Source: Balanoglossus misakiensis (Eukaryota; Hemichordata). Taken from it: a stretch of DNA of 64,000 nucleotides. Below, one piece after another: positions 12,164-24,700 of the stretch. Positions within the stretch are counted from its first letter, which is position 1, and the number at the start of each line of letters is the position of its first letter. Made by a program: the position numbers and the translations under genes. The stretch is taken from assembly GCA_040954595.2 (NCBI GenBank), contig CM082589.2, positions 3,100,001-3,164,000 on the forward strand, given 5' to 3'. The notes below the pieces were generated by a model. It worked only from the letters and a program-made list of their open reading frames with translations, searched no databases and was not told the DNA's origin.

Positions 12164-12514
12164 AAAACAGTTTACTTGATTAAAGCCAAACGCTACGGTT
12201 TGCTCTCAAATCCGAAACTAATGCTGTTGCCAAATCATAGCCAATGGCACAGAGCTGGGTCACAGAGCTGCAGGGTCACCGTGCGGGGCGTACTTTGAGG
12301 TCAAAGTTCGGTGAACTTTGGGCAAGATATTGTCTGCTATAATTCGAGCATTGCTTTTACACCATCACAAAACCACCAGAATAGTTTCTAGGGAGGAACG
12401 TTGATGTGTTAGTGTACTGTTTCACCTGCTAGTAAGTATACATTAACGTGTCACCGCGTGTTTGTGAGAGCTAAGCAGCAGAGTAAACAAAACTGGGCCC
12501 AGTCGCGTCGCAAG

Positions 12515-15500
12515 ATGGCTGCCGATCTTGCCCTGCAGGTTGTGAAAACGATGGACGAAATGAGGTCAAGAAAAGAGCTGTGTGACTTGACTGTAGTCGT
12601 CAACTCGCTTAAGTACTATGTGCATAAAGTTGTCATGTCGGCGTGTAGCCAAGTCATCCACAGACAACTAGTAACGTGTCCGCCACAGACCAAGGTAACT
12701 GTTGTGATCCAAAGTATTTCAGTAGAAACTTGGGAGTGTGTTCTGCGATTTGCATATTGTGGTGCTGATTTAATCTACTGGGAGAACGTCCAGGACTTGC
12801 TGGCGGCTTCGAAATTGCTCCATATGCAAACTCTTCGAGATGCGTGTATCTCATTTCTCGTTGAGAGTCTGTCTGCGTCGAACTACCTGGCCGTGGCAAA
12901 AATCGCCTCAGCAGTGAAATGCCAGCAGTTATCCAAGGTACTGAATGACTACATGCTGGAGCATTTCCCGTCAGTGTGCAGCGAGAAAGAATTCCTCGAC
13001 CTTGACCTTGGGGAGTTTGTGGAATACATATGTGACGGAACTCTGGTGCAGGCATTTCCGGATGAGCTGAAAAGTGTTGCGGAGAATTGGGTTTGCCACA
13101 ACGAAGAGGAGAGAAGGCCGCTTCTCCGTCAAATTTCTGACAAGCTCATTGTGAAAAGTCAAAAGAAAGGAGTGCAGGATGAGAGCCCTGGTGGTGGCAG
13201 TATGAAGACAAGTGCTGGATGTGACTACAATGAGATAGAAACTGGAGAAATACTAGTACGTATTATTGATATAATATCTTTAGTTAAAGGAAAAGTTCAC
13301 ACCTATCTAAGTTTGCCTTTGAAGTTGAAATTAGTCGCCTCTCTTGTCAATCTTTTAGTTACATTTAATGATAGCATCACCCATTTAATCAGGAGAGCTT
13401 TTCAAAGTAATGATCAAGACTTAAGTAAGAAAACAATGCCACGTGTGATGTTCATTGCATCCCAACTTTTTTTCTATTGCAGTTTGAGATGACCTGTAAT
13501 GAGGACGATGGTGTCCAAGTCAAAGTTGAGTCAGAACACGTAGAACTTGCGTCCAGAAGACAGAAACGGGTTGCGCAGAATGCAGAGGTATCCATTTTTG
13601 CAGAAAATAACTTTACACGTCCAAATCAAATAACTCGAAACATGGATGATACCACAAAAGCCAAGAATACTATCAAGAGAATGAAACATTCAATACTTAG
13701 TTCCAGCACATCAGTGCATGCAGACAATGGTCTTGAGAGAATGAATCGACGTACTAGTAATCAAGGCATCAGTGGATCAGTTTGCACTGAAAATGCCACA
13801 GGCTCAGGTGCTCAGGAGAGACAACAGACTTCAGGGCCCCCTCAACCTCAGCGCATCATAAACTATCCCAAAGGATTTAATGTCAAACCCTACAAGTGCA
13901 CCATATGTGACCAAGACTTCACTCTATTGGAAAGCCTGGACAATCATCTGTTATCAATCCACGATGTGTACACACAGCAGAAAGGTGCAAAACAATTCAG
14001 GTGCCCCTTCAAGAGATGCAAAAAAATGTTTGGGACTCAGCAGGAGTCTACGCAGCACCACAACTCTGTCCACAGCCAGAAGTGGAGCTTCAAGTGTGAC
14101 ATTTGCAGCAGGCAGTTCTACAAGCTGTTTAATCTTGACTGTCACATGAAGGGGCACGTCAACAATGCAGGTGATGATTCTGCGAGTTCGAAGCAGGCGA
14201 TTACAGCTCCAGCTGTGCAGATGGAAACTGATATTGTTGGTGAGGATACAGATGAAACAAAAACCGCTGACAGCAGCGTAGATGCGACTTGGAAGAATAG
14301 TAGTGACAGTGATGAATTAGCAGCAGACGACTTCAGCAGTGCAGATGAGGAAACAGCAGATGACAACAGGGCACCTGCAAGTGAACAACACGGTCGTGAC
14401 ATCAGCCACACAGATGATATCAGAAGTAGGCTACGGAAGAGAGTCCAGAAAGTCGTCGTCTACCAGGACTCATCAGGAGATGAAAGTGCCAGTTCAGTAA
14501 ATGATGAGGCAAGTGAAGGCCAGGAGGAGGAGGAGGGGCAAGAAGTGAGGATAATATCAGACGCCGCAGCGAAGAGAGGGCCGTCAGTTCAGAAACCAGC
14601 CATGTCGGCAAGTCTGGAACATAATCTGAGGCAAAGTCTGAAAGGAAAAGGTGACTTGTTGGGTGACGGATCTGAGACAGGAAAATGGATAAGAAAGAAG
14701 TTAGAAGCGGCCTTAGAACATATTGAAGAAGTATATGAAGGTGACGACAAGACAGGGAAGAGAAGCTTCCGTTGCAAGCTGTGTAAGAAAGTCTATATGC
14801 TCAAACGCAATACAAGGGATCACATAGTCAGCATGCATTTTAACATTAAACGCTACGTCTGTCCAATGTGTGATTTTGCTTTCAATCGGAGGGACAGCCT
14901 GGTCAGCCATATCAAATGTATTCACAATGTGGAAGTGAATAATACGTCGCCCCCAGAAGATTTATTACAGTGGGACTGCAAGAAGTGTGACCGGGTATTC
15001 GCCAGCCGCAGAAAGTTTAGGCGGCACATGCAGACACACGTGTCGCCCAGCTCCAAGAACAGGTGTGGCATCTGTGGCAAGCAGTTCCTGGGAGCACAGC
15101 ATTTGTGTGGGCACATCAACAGCTGCCGGGGGTCGGACGATGGAAACAGCGGCGTCGCTGGTGGTGATGCAGAAGCCCCAGATGCCGAGTTTGAGAAACG
15201 GTTTGCGGAGAAGATGGAAGAAGCCGGGAATCTCGTAGAGGTCGTTTTCGAGAGCGGTAACAACGGAAGTGACCCGGGAGTTGCGGAGACCATGGAAGCA
15301 GACGCGGACGGCCAGAAGGGAAGGGCAAGCTACCAGTGCAAGCTGTGTCAGAAACGGTACACAGTGCGAACAAGTGCCAGGGATCACATCCTTGATAGTC
15401 ATTTCAAAATCAAACGTTACACCTGCACTCTGTGCAACTCTGCTTTCCAGCGGCGTGCCGATTTGGTCAGCCACAGTCTGTCAATTCACGACCGCGACAT

Positions 15501-17652
15501 AAGGAGGAATGTGAGCCAACCTCAACACTTTACATTGAAGTGGAAATGTGAGAAGTGTGGCCAAAAGTTTAGGGCCCATAAGCAGCTAAGGCAACACAAG
15601 AAAGTACACAACTTGCACAAATGTCGGTACGAGTGCGAATTTTGTGGCAAGAAGATCTCACGGGCAAACTATTTCATCAAGCACGTGAAAGGCTGTCGCA
15701 GGGCCTCAAGGAAGAACCCAGCAAGCGCTTCTGGTGATGTTGCAGATCATGGGGGCCAAGAAACGGCACAATCAGGGGCCAACACTGGAAGTGCCTACAC
15801 GTGCAACAGGTGCGGCATGGCCTTTGACAGAAGCTCCGGTCTCAAACGGCACGTAGCTGTTTTCCACGGGAAAATGCAGAAGTACCAGTGCCATTACTGC
15901 CAGTTGTCCTTCAGTATCAAGCAAAATCTAAACAGGCACATCGAGGAGGTTCACATCCCACTGCAGTGTGACACATGCAAATTGGTGTTCGTCGATGACC
16001 AGGGCCTCAAAAATCACCAAGAGTCTCAATGTTGGAAAGAATGTGGTGTTTGTTCTGAGCAGTTCTCAGACAAAGAGCAATTCCTGGTTCATCAGGAAAG
16101 AAAACATGAAAACCGGGAAGAAAAAGATCGTGAAGAAACACAAGAAGAAATAGACGAAAAACCTCACAAGTGCAATTTTTGTGAGAAACGTTTCAGAACG
16201 CAGAAGGGATTGTACAAGCATTCTTTCCACCATGAGCAAAATGCATTGAAATGTCATCTTTGTGACTTGTCATTTAGCACTGGAGCAAAGTTGATCGAAC
16301 ACGTTAAAAATGACCATGTGAATGAAATCCAGCAGCCTGGGGAGACTAGAGAATATATCCGTCAAAATGATACAACCAATCAAGCTTCAGGGGGTGGAAT
16401 TAATCAGATTCAGTCAGCCAATCAAATCAGAGATGGCCAATTCGAAACTGCCAGTCAAACTGAAAAATCTGCTTCTGTCCAAAGGGATGAAGAGTCCATG
16501 CCGGCTCAGCTGTCGTGTAATGGCCCAGAAAGCAGCAACAACGGAGACAAAGGTGACACCTCGTTAGAAACCAGTGGTAACGATTGTGAAATTGATCAGA
16601 TAGCAACCAACATGAGTAAATTTAGACCTTACCGCAGGGAAGATGAAAAAGTCAGACCTTACAAGTGTACAGTGTGTCCTATGAGCTTCAATCAAGAAAG
16701 ATACCTGAAGAGACATCTTTCCATCCATTCCGGCAAAAAGATGTTCAAATGTTACACCTGTGGCAGGCAATTTCATAAGTCCAACGCACCACATAGGTGT
16801 TTCTATAAATGCGACAAGTGCGATGAACAATTCACCGACCCGTTCAGTTTCCGACAGCATGGGTTTGAGCACTACGACAAGGATGCCTACCAGTGTGAGA
16901 TATGCGGCTGGCTGTTCACGACAAAGTCGAGCTTGCAGTCGCACATGTACACCCATCTGGGCATTAGACCGTACACGTGCCGGTACTGCGAGAGAACCTT
17001 CGTTCAGTCGAGCAGCCGGATGATGCACGAGCGCACGCACACCGGGGAGAAACCACATCTTTGCGAAAAATGCGGCAAGTCGTTCTTATCCACGTTCGAG
17101 CTACGCACGCACATCAGAAGGAACCACGCGAACGTGCCCACACCAATGTCCTTCAAGTGCGATTACTGTCCCCGGACCTTCTCCTCCAGGCTCTCACTGG
17201 GCGGGCATCTCGGGAAGCACATCTCGAACACCGCCTTGACGTGCCAAGTCTGCGGCAAGGTCTACCGCCGCAGGGGAAACCTGGAGGAGCACATGCGCAC
17301 ACACGACGGGGATCAGTCGCAGCAGCCCACCACTCGCAGCAGGAAGCAGAAGCACCCCCGGAAGGGTCGGACTGACCCATCGGGATACGACCCACAACAG
17401 GCAACATCCAGTACGTCTGCGATGCCAGGTTTCGGCGCCACATTCACTCACAGCATGGATCATGACGGATTGCGATATGAACAGGGAATTGCACATTTCA
17501 GTGAAGCACCAGTGGACACAACCAGAAGAGGCGATCTGCAGGGGCCAGAGGAACCAACAATGCTGTATCCACAGCAGGACATGTTCACCGGATCAGGACA
17601 AGAAACAGTACATCAATATCCTTTTACTAACAATCAGTATTACCGGATGTGA
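12515..17652 (+). CDS. BTB-BACK-C2H2 zinc finger protein, copy 2
   Basis: Tandem paralogue of 5822-11051. Exons are 12515-13255 and 13483-17652, with a 227 bp phase-0 intron (donor GTACGT), giving 1636 residues. The BTB-BACK exon is the same length (247 codons) and differs by only about seven residues. The finger exon has several small in-frame deletions in linkers and the C-terminal tail. The finger order is conserved. Substitutions fall repeatedly at helix positions -1, 2, 3 and 6, which in C2H2 fingers contact DNA bases. Several linkers and fingers 10-12, 24 and 25 are essentially unchanged. Finger 5 regains the canonical Phe that copy 1 has lost (DFAF versus DFAL). I infer a functional gene that may recognise a different DNA site from copy 1. 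Confidence 0.9.
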
Positions 17653-18733
17653 ACATTGCATTCATATTTGCCTGAACTCACTACTTCAACCCTTTTCATT
17701 ATTTTCTGTGATATAGTTCCATCCATACATTTTTTGCAGCTTTTATTTTACTTGTAGTTTATTAAGTATGAGCTGTTATTTCACATTTTATGACGAATTA
17801 GTTTTATCATCTTTTTTTCCCTACCCAACAACTTGGCAAAACTGAGTTCGCCCAGAACATTACTAACACTATGCACATTTAGTATTATCATACAACTCTT
17901 TATTGAATATAAAATTTTATAAATCACATCAAAAGGTGACACTCAAAAAAAAAATCAATACTTTGAAAGAAAAAGAAGAGGATAGAAAACAGCTGTAGTT
18001 AAAATTCCTACAAACATGTGATACAGCACACCCTATTGGCCAGCAGGACAAACTTGCTCTGTTCATTGGCCAATCAGTTTCCAATAAGTACACATGTGAT
18101 TAACAACTATGGCAGTACATATTTCAAACTCTATAACAGAAAAGAGATTCCTACATAATTGTAAATAAAAGATACCGATTCAAAGTACAGAAGTTTGGTG
18201 TTACCATGGCAGTGTTTTTGTACTGTACCCCAGCTCCATATCCGATGTCACGTAAATGATGCGTTCAACTTTTGCAACAACTGGTATAAAGAAATCTAAT
18301 GAAAAACACCCTGTGCAAGTGCTAGTAATTAAGAATAAAAATTTATATAAATAAGATTTCTTTTTTTTTTTCATGATTATATATGTAATTAATACTATCC
18401 GAAATTATAAGTCCACTTTTGAGATATCTCCAGCCACTGTTGGAATATGTCTGTGTTGCCAAGCAACATTGTTGTGTAAACATTGGCTGCAGATGCCATC
18501 ACAAGGTAGAATCTACAAAAATATGAATGAAAATTCACTTTCCCTTTCATGTTAAATTCTGTGGCAACAAGCGATTGTGGAAGCAATTTTTTTTGACAAA
18601 CATTCTCAACATATTTGCACCTCATGCTGTTATGAAATCAGAAACACATACATGTACTTACAATTGGCAATGAAAGGGTGATTTAGAAATGGCAGTGAAG
18701 GTTGAAACTGTACAAGTTTTCAGACAAAAAAAT

Positions 18734-21700
18734 CTATATTTGCACTGGAGAGAAGATGCCTGGGTTTGGGTTGGCAGTACTTCGCCTGGTGGAGCGTCTC
18801 GTTGCTTGGGGGTGGATTGGAGAGAATAGTCCATTGGTCAGAGTGTCGCTAGCGTTTGCCTGGCTCTTGTTGGCTTGTCCTGCGAAGTAATCAAAGTATA
18901 CCAGTTAGCATGTTTTAGTTGTAAAATACTGATGTATAAGGTTTCATGATCAATGCGTATCAATTGACATCACAGCAGATCTGCGGTAGACCAATCTGCA
19001 TGATATCGTCTCAAATGCGGCACAAAACACGTCAGCACTTCAGATTCAATCAAGCTGACAGCATGATCCTATAATTAACTCTTGGGAGACATTCATTAGT
19101 TGGTAGCAAAAGTGTGAAATCATTTTGATCGATATACACCCATTTATTTTGTCAGTTCTGACAGCTGTCAGTTTGGTGTCAATTTCACATGTCAATCACA
19201 ATGACATGGTGAGGTGTGTCCATAATCTACATACTGGGCATTGACTGTGCTTTGAATGATGTCATAGGTCCTTGAGAGGTCAAGGGTAATTAATGTGCAG
19301 TCACACTTACCAGATGGGGAATCAAATGAGATCAAATTGAGAGAGTCATCGAATGTACTGTTAGACAAGGTGGATTTCTCAAATGGTGTGAAGAGATAAT
19401 TTTCACTGTCCATCTTGGCCTATAGGAAAAAGTAGTTACAAAACAAAATTCATTTTTAAAATCCTCAGGAGTAGTTTGTGTGGAGACAATTTTAATTAAC
19501 TAGCATCTATAAGAAGGTTGCCTACACCCTGGCTCTATGATTAACATGAATACAGGTCACACATGTCAAGATAATGCCCCCCCCCCCCCAACCAAGGAAA
19601 CGTGACTCTCACCTGAGTTGGTGTGTTTGACTTCATGGTTAGTTTGGAAAAGTTATCAGACAGAGATTTGTTTGCTGACACTGGACTGTTGCCTAGGGGA
19701 AAATGGGAGAGAGAGAGACAAAATTAAGCACTGTTCACCAAATATGCCAAAGAGATAACCAAAGACAGTCAGACACACATAGGACAGATTCCAGGCTACT
19801 TACAACCATGCACCGCGTGCCTTGTTTTCAAAGGACTCCTCATTTTCAGATCATTCAGCTGCTGTGTCGGCTCGGTCTTCATGAATTCCTCGGCCTGCAA
19901 ATTCAAATCGACCACACTGACGTTGGCAGGTGTGTCTATCGCCACCACCAGCGCCGGGCTGTCCACTGGTCTACTAGGCATCAGGTACTTGGCGAAATTC
20001 TGCATCAGAAAGAAACAACGTTGGTTGGTGGGGAATAAACACTACCAGTACACATTGTAGACAGCATGTTCATGGCAATCTGATCTGATTTAAATGCTCA
20101 GGAAAAAAAGAGATTGGCACTCACATCGCAATCTGCACTTTTTTCGGGAGTGTTTTTCTGACAAAGTGATCGTCGCAACCGGGCCTTGCTCTTGTTCTGC
20201 GGCGTGGCAGTGTTTGATGCCAGTGGCGACTGTAACCTTGACAACGCCCTGCCCGATGAAGACACCGTGTTGCTCTGCAGGCATTTCTGTGATGGTGTAC
20301 CAGCTGCAGGAATAAAAAAAAATCTGTCAAGAGGAATTTCTGATTCTCAATTCCTTTATAAACAGTACCCTCTTCAAACAGGTGCACAACAGATGCGAGA
20401 ATGATATCAAATATTCATACCTTCACAATGCTTGCCAGGAGTTTTCACAGGACTGGAGACCTTGAAGAAACCAGCGTCAAACGTCTTCACTTCCTCCGCC
20501 CTGGACTTGGCCGCGGCTTCGTCTGCCAACTTGGCTTTCATGGCAGCCTTGACTTCGGCCAGTCTTTTCTTGGCCGCAGCCCTAGCCTCGCTCGCTTTGG
20601 AGGACTTGGCAGCAACTGGCTTGGTCTTCTAATTAGAAAATCATTAAACATAACAGTCAAGCACTGTCATACATTACATGCAATATGTATCTTACTTGCA
20701 ACACAAATGCCTTACAGAATGAACAGGAGTTTACAAAACACCTCGACCTGGAAATTCAATTTTTGTTTACCTTGACAACAGTCTTTTTCGGGGCTTTGGG
20801 TCTGACAACTTCCACTCTCTGCCAGTTGTTCTTTTTCAGTTTTTCCAGATCGTTGAACAAGTCATGCACATTGTCGACCTGCGAGTGAAGATGGAAATGA
20901 TGTGGTGAAGGGGATATATTGCGTAGAAACTGAGAAACAGATCAGATCACTATGTGAAGTCCGAAAGCCAACAACTCTCCTACCTGTATTTCCACCATAT
21001 CCCAGAAACCCTGCAAGTCTGTACAGGTGACCTCTTTCTCACCGCGATGGAATTCCGAGTCGTCGATCAAGCCGATGAACTGCCCAAACCTCTCCTTCAT
21101 CAACAGCTGGGCTTTTCCGATGGCGGCAAAGATCTGGCCAGTCACTGCGAGAGTTATGAGGAATGCATTAATTGGGAAAACCCATGAGCACAAAACCACT
21201 GCATTGCAACTTTTATCTAAAACAGTGTAAATCCTAAAGAATGAACTCCATCCATGACTCACCATCTTCAGTGACTTCTCCATCATTCTTCACTTCATCC
21301 CATTTATTGCACAGACCATTCAATGCCTCGGTTGCGTTCTGCACAATTCGCCGGAAGTAGGGCACATCGTGTTGCTCCCCGGAGCCATCTTGGGTGTCCA
21401 TGGCAACGGCATCTTGATGAGGAAGCAAAAGGACATTTGAAAATAAATATGTCCTTTCCCATTCTCCAAACTTTCTTCCAAAATTTATCTTTTGGCGTCT
21501 TTGTCTGTACAAAATTCTATGTCTAAGTTTTAACTGCCATGCGAGTAATGATACATGTGCACACACACACTTTTGTGCACATACCTTTTTCTTCTTGGCT
21601 ATCCACAGCCTTTGTGGTTGACTCTTCCATTTTCTGGTCCTGCACCGGCGTTGCAACTCTGACAGAAATCCGTTTGGATCTCCTCGGTGTGACGCCCATC

Positions 21701-24700
21701 TCCTCTTCCCCATCAGCATTCGCAAGTTTGGGTGCTGGGGTCAACCGGCGACCCGACGGCCTTCTTGATCGACCTGTAGGAGTATTCTCTTTTGCAGCGA
21801 TATCATTCGCTTCTTGATTCCTCTTTCTCAGACTGGGAGATTGCTTCTCACCAGATGCGATACCACTGTCCGCCTCCTCAGGTTGATCGTCTGCTACTTT
21901 GGGTCCAGATTGACGTCGTGATCGTCGCAGCTTCGGTGTGTCACCTTCCTCAACCGTTTCACAGTTGTGGAAAGTTGCAGCTGGCGTGGCCTTTCGTTCT
22001 GATATTTTACGTGTTCTTGTTACCACAGGGGTGACATCTACAGAACAGAACAGATGGAGGTCCAATTACACACATATTTAAAAATGTACAATTGCAGCCA
22101 TCTTAATACATGTATTTAACCATTTACTATAAAACTGGTGCAAGGCTTACTTTCAGCTTGGTCCACTTCCATCTTGTCTTCATTCTTGTCGATGTCGTCC
22201 GCGATGCGTACCCTCTTCTCAGAGGATTTGACGAAGGGTGTCGATTTGCGACCGGAGAGTTTTCTACTGCGAGGGGTCTTCATTGCAGGTTCGTCAGGAT
22301 CTGAAAAAATGAAGAATAACATTTTACAAGTTGAAAAATATCCCCCCCAAAAATCCCAAGAGTTCGCAAATCCAGTTCAGCAGGTGGATTTTTGTTATAA
22401 ACCTACCAGCGGCAAAAGAAACCGATCTCCTTGATGCTCGCCTTGGTTTGTGACTCTCCTGATCCATGTCGCTTTCCTCGGAAGTGGAGCTGGACGAAGT
22501 GCCTCTGGTGTCGGCACTCGGCTGGTTACCGAATCTCACAGATCGTCTCAGTTTGGGCTTGGCTCCGAAGACTTCGTCTTTAGGGCCATTGGCAAAAAGT
22601 GCCACTGCAGGAGCTGAAATTTTCATCAGAATTGAACCCATGTTACACATGTGGCTTCAAAGCAAATCACACGATAAACATACATTAAACTGCACAACAG
22701 TGAGGGCGCTCTTACCTGGTGCGCTATCATCTGATTGGCTGTCGCTGTTTCCTTTGATGACCGATACATCAGGCGAGAATAAAGTCAGGTTACCGCTGTG
22801 CTTGTGTGGAGTGGAAATCCTAGCAAGAGAAAAAAAATGTCAAAAAAGATCAGTGATGTTTTCGATCAGTGTATATACTTGGGAACTTGTGGAGCCTATG
22901 CAATAGAACTAAATGAGATTTTACTTTCATCCCAATCAAAGCAGGATACAAATTTTCATTTGCACCCCTCCACTGACCTGCGCCTTGATTCAACCCCAAA
23001 GAAGGCACTGGTCGACCCTGGGCTCAATGGCTTGAAGGCGAAGCTGGAAACATTCGACGGAACACGGAATTTGAAGTCTGCCGGTGCGAAGGAGTATTCC
23101 TGTGTGGGCAGTGTGGTGTCATCGCCACGTTTAGTCACATTGCCAAAGTTGGTCACAAATGGGTTTGCATCTGTTACAGGCTTTGCGTCGTCCATGGCAG
23201 TGTTTTCACCTAGATGAATTTATTTAAAAAAAGGGACACATCAAGAAAAACACACATGAGATATAAATTGTATAAGCTGTATGGCTTGTACTACATGTAC
23301 ATCTAAGTTCAAAGGGTTCCAGAACATCTCCCCAATACTAACACCATATATTTTACCTTTAGTATCGGCCTTTGTAGCTGGCAAATTTGTTTCTGTGGGT
23401 TGTTTCTGAAATACATAAAGTATTATTGATGAGTCTTGATCCTGTACCCATAAAGTTACAGATAAATTATGCAAACATGTTTTTTTGTACTCCACTGTAG
23501 AAACATACTTTACTGTTATTCCTCTTCCGTGAAGTAGATGCTGTAGAAGTGGTGGCCGGTGCTTTGGATGCAAGTCTTGTAGATGACCTCAATGGTTTTG
23601 TCTCTGGGACAGCATGCTATAAATACCAAGAAAATTCACAAGGGTAAAGACACTAACTTTTAACATTATTTTTATCATATCAGGTTTTCACAGAGTTCAT
23701 AAAATGGTCTATTGAATGAATAGGCCATGATTGATCATGATATAGTTGTTGTACTCTATACCTTGCTGTTACTTGTCTTCCTCAATGTGGAAGCTGTAGT
23801 AGAGTTTGTCGCTGCTTTGGATGCTAGCCTGGTGGATGACCTCATCGGTTTGGTCTCCGGGGCAACATGATTCTGGAAATATCGAGAAAATTTACATCTT
23901 TACACTTGCCGGTCATAATTTTAAGAAGTGAAAAGAGACCTAGCCAATGACAGATACAGACACGCCTTTTTAACCATATATTGGTATATGTAAATTAGAG
24001 ATGATTGTATACCTTTACAAGGTTCATTATTATTTGTGCTGACCTACCCGTTTAGCTCTTGTAGAAGAAACTGGTTTTGAGGCAGTTTGTCTTTTGTCTT
24101 CTGTAGGCCTGTTAGCCAACCTAGCAGAGGACCTTGGCATTTGACTTGAAGTTCCACTTGTTGTCTTAGATGCACCCCTTTCATTTGAGTAAAGTTTGCT
24201 ATCCTTGTATTCAACATGGTGAACTTTGAAAATTCTCTTTTGGGCTGCCTTTTGTTGGTCCAGTTTTTTCTTCAATTCTTTTTCCTCTTTCCATCTCTTT
24301 AACATTTCTCGCCTGTCATTTTTGGGGGGTTGGGGAGCTGTTGGTGGGTTTGAAGCAACACCTCCTGACTTCACTGGTTTTGTTGTTTGACCTAGATTTG
24401 GAACATGGTGACACATTTATTATGTCGTGACAGGCATTAGAAAACCCTGCTTGATTATTGTAGATACATTCTGGGTTTTCTTATGCAGAGTCAAGCCAGC
24501 TAGACGACTCGACTTTGGCGTGCCTTATTCTGCGTTGTGCTATATGTCAATCTCATGCAATCTACACGTCCACTAGCTCTGGACTTATGCGCTGTTTGGG
24601 TCTACGCTGCTCTCCGTCCCCCACAGCTATGGAGCCATGCGTAGGAAATCCTGTTGGGTTGCGGAGCAAAATGATTCGCACCGATTTTCAAACAATAAAC

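Larger units (their letters stand above)
11533..18105 (+). repeat. Tandem duplication, unit 2 (about 6.57 kb)
   Basis: Second direct copy of the 4860-11519 unit. It starts about a dozen bases after unit 1 ends. It differs by scattered substitutions and small in-frame indels, and the encoded gene stays fully open. The sequence after 18105 is not repeated. Confidence 0.9.
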
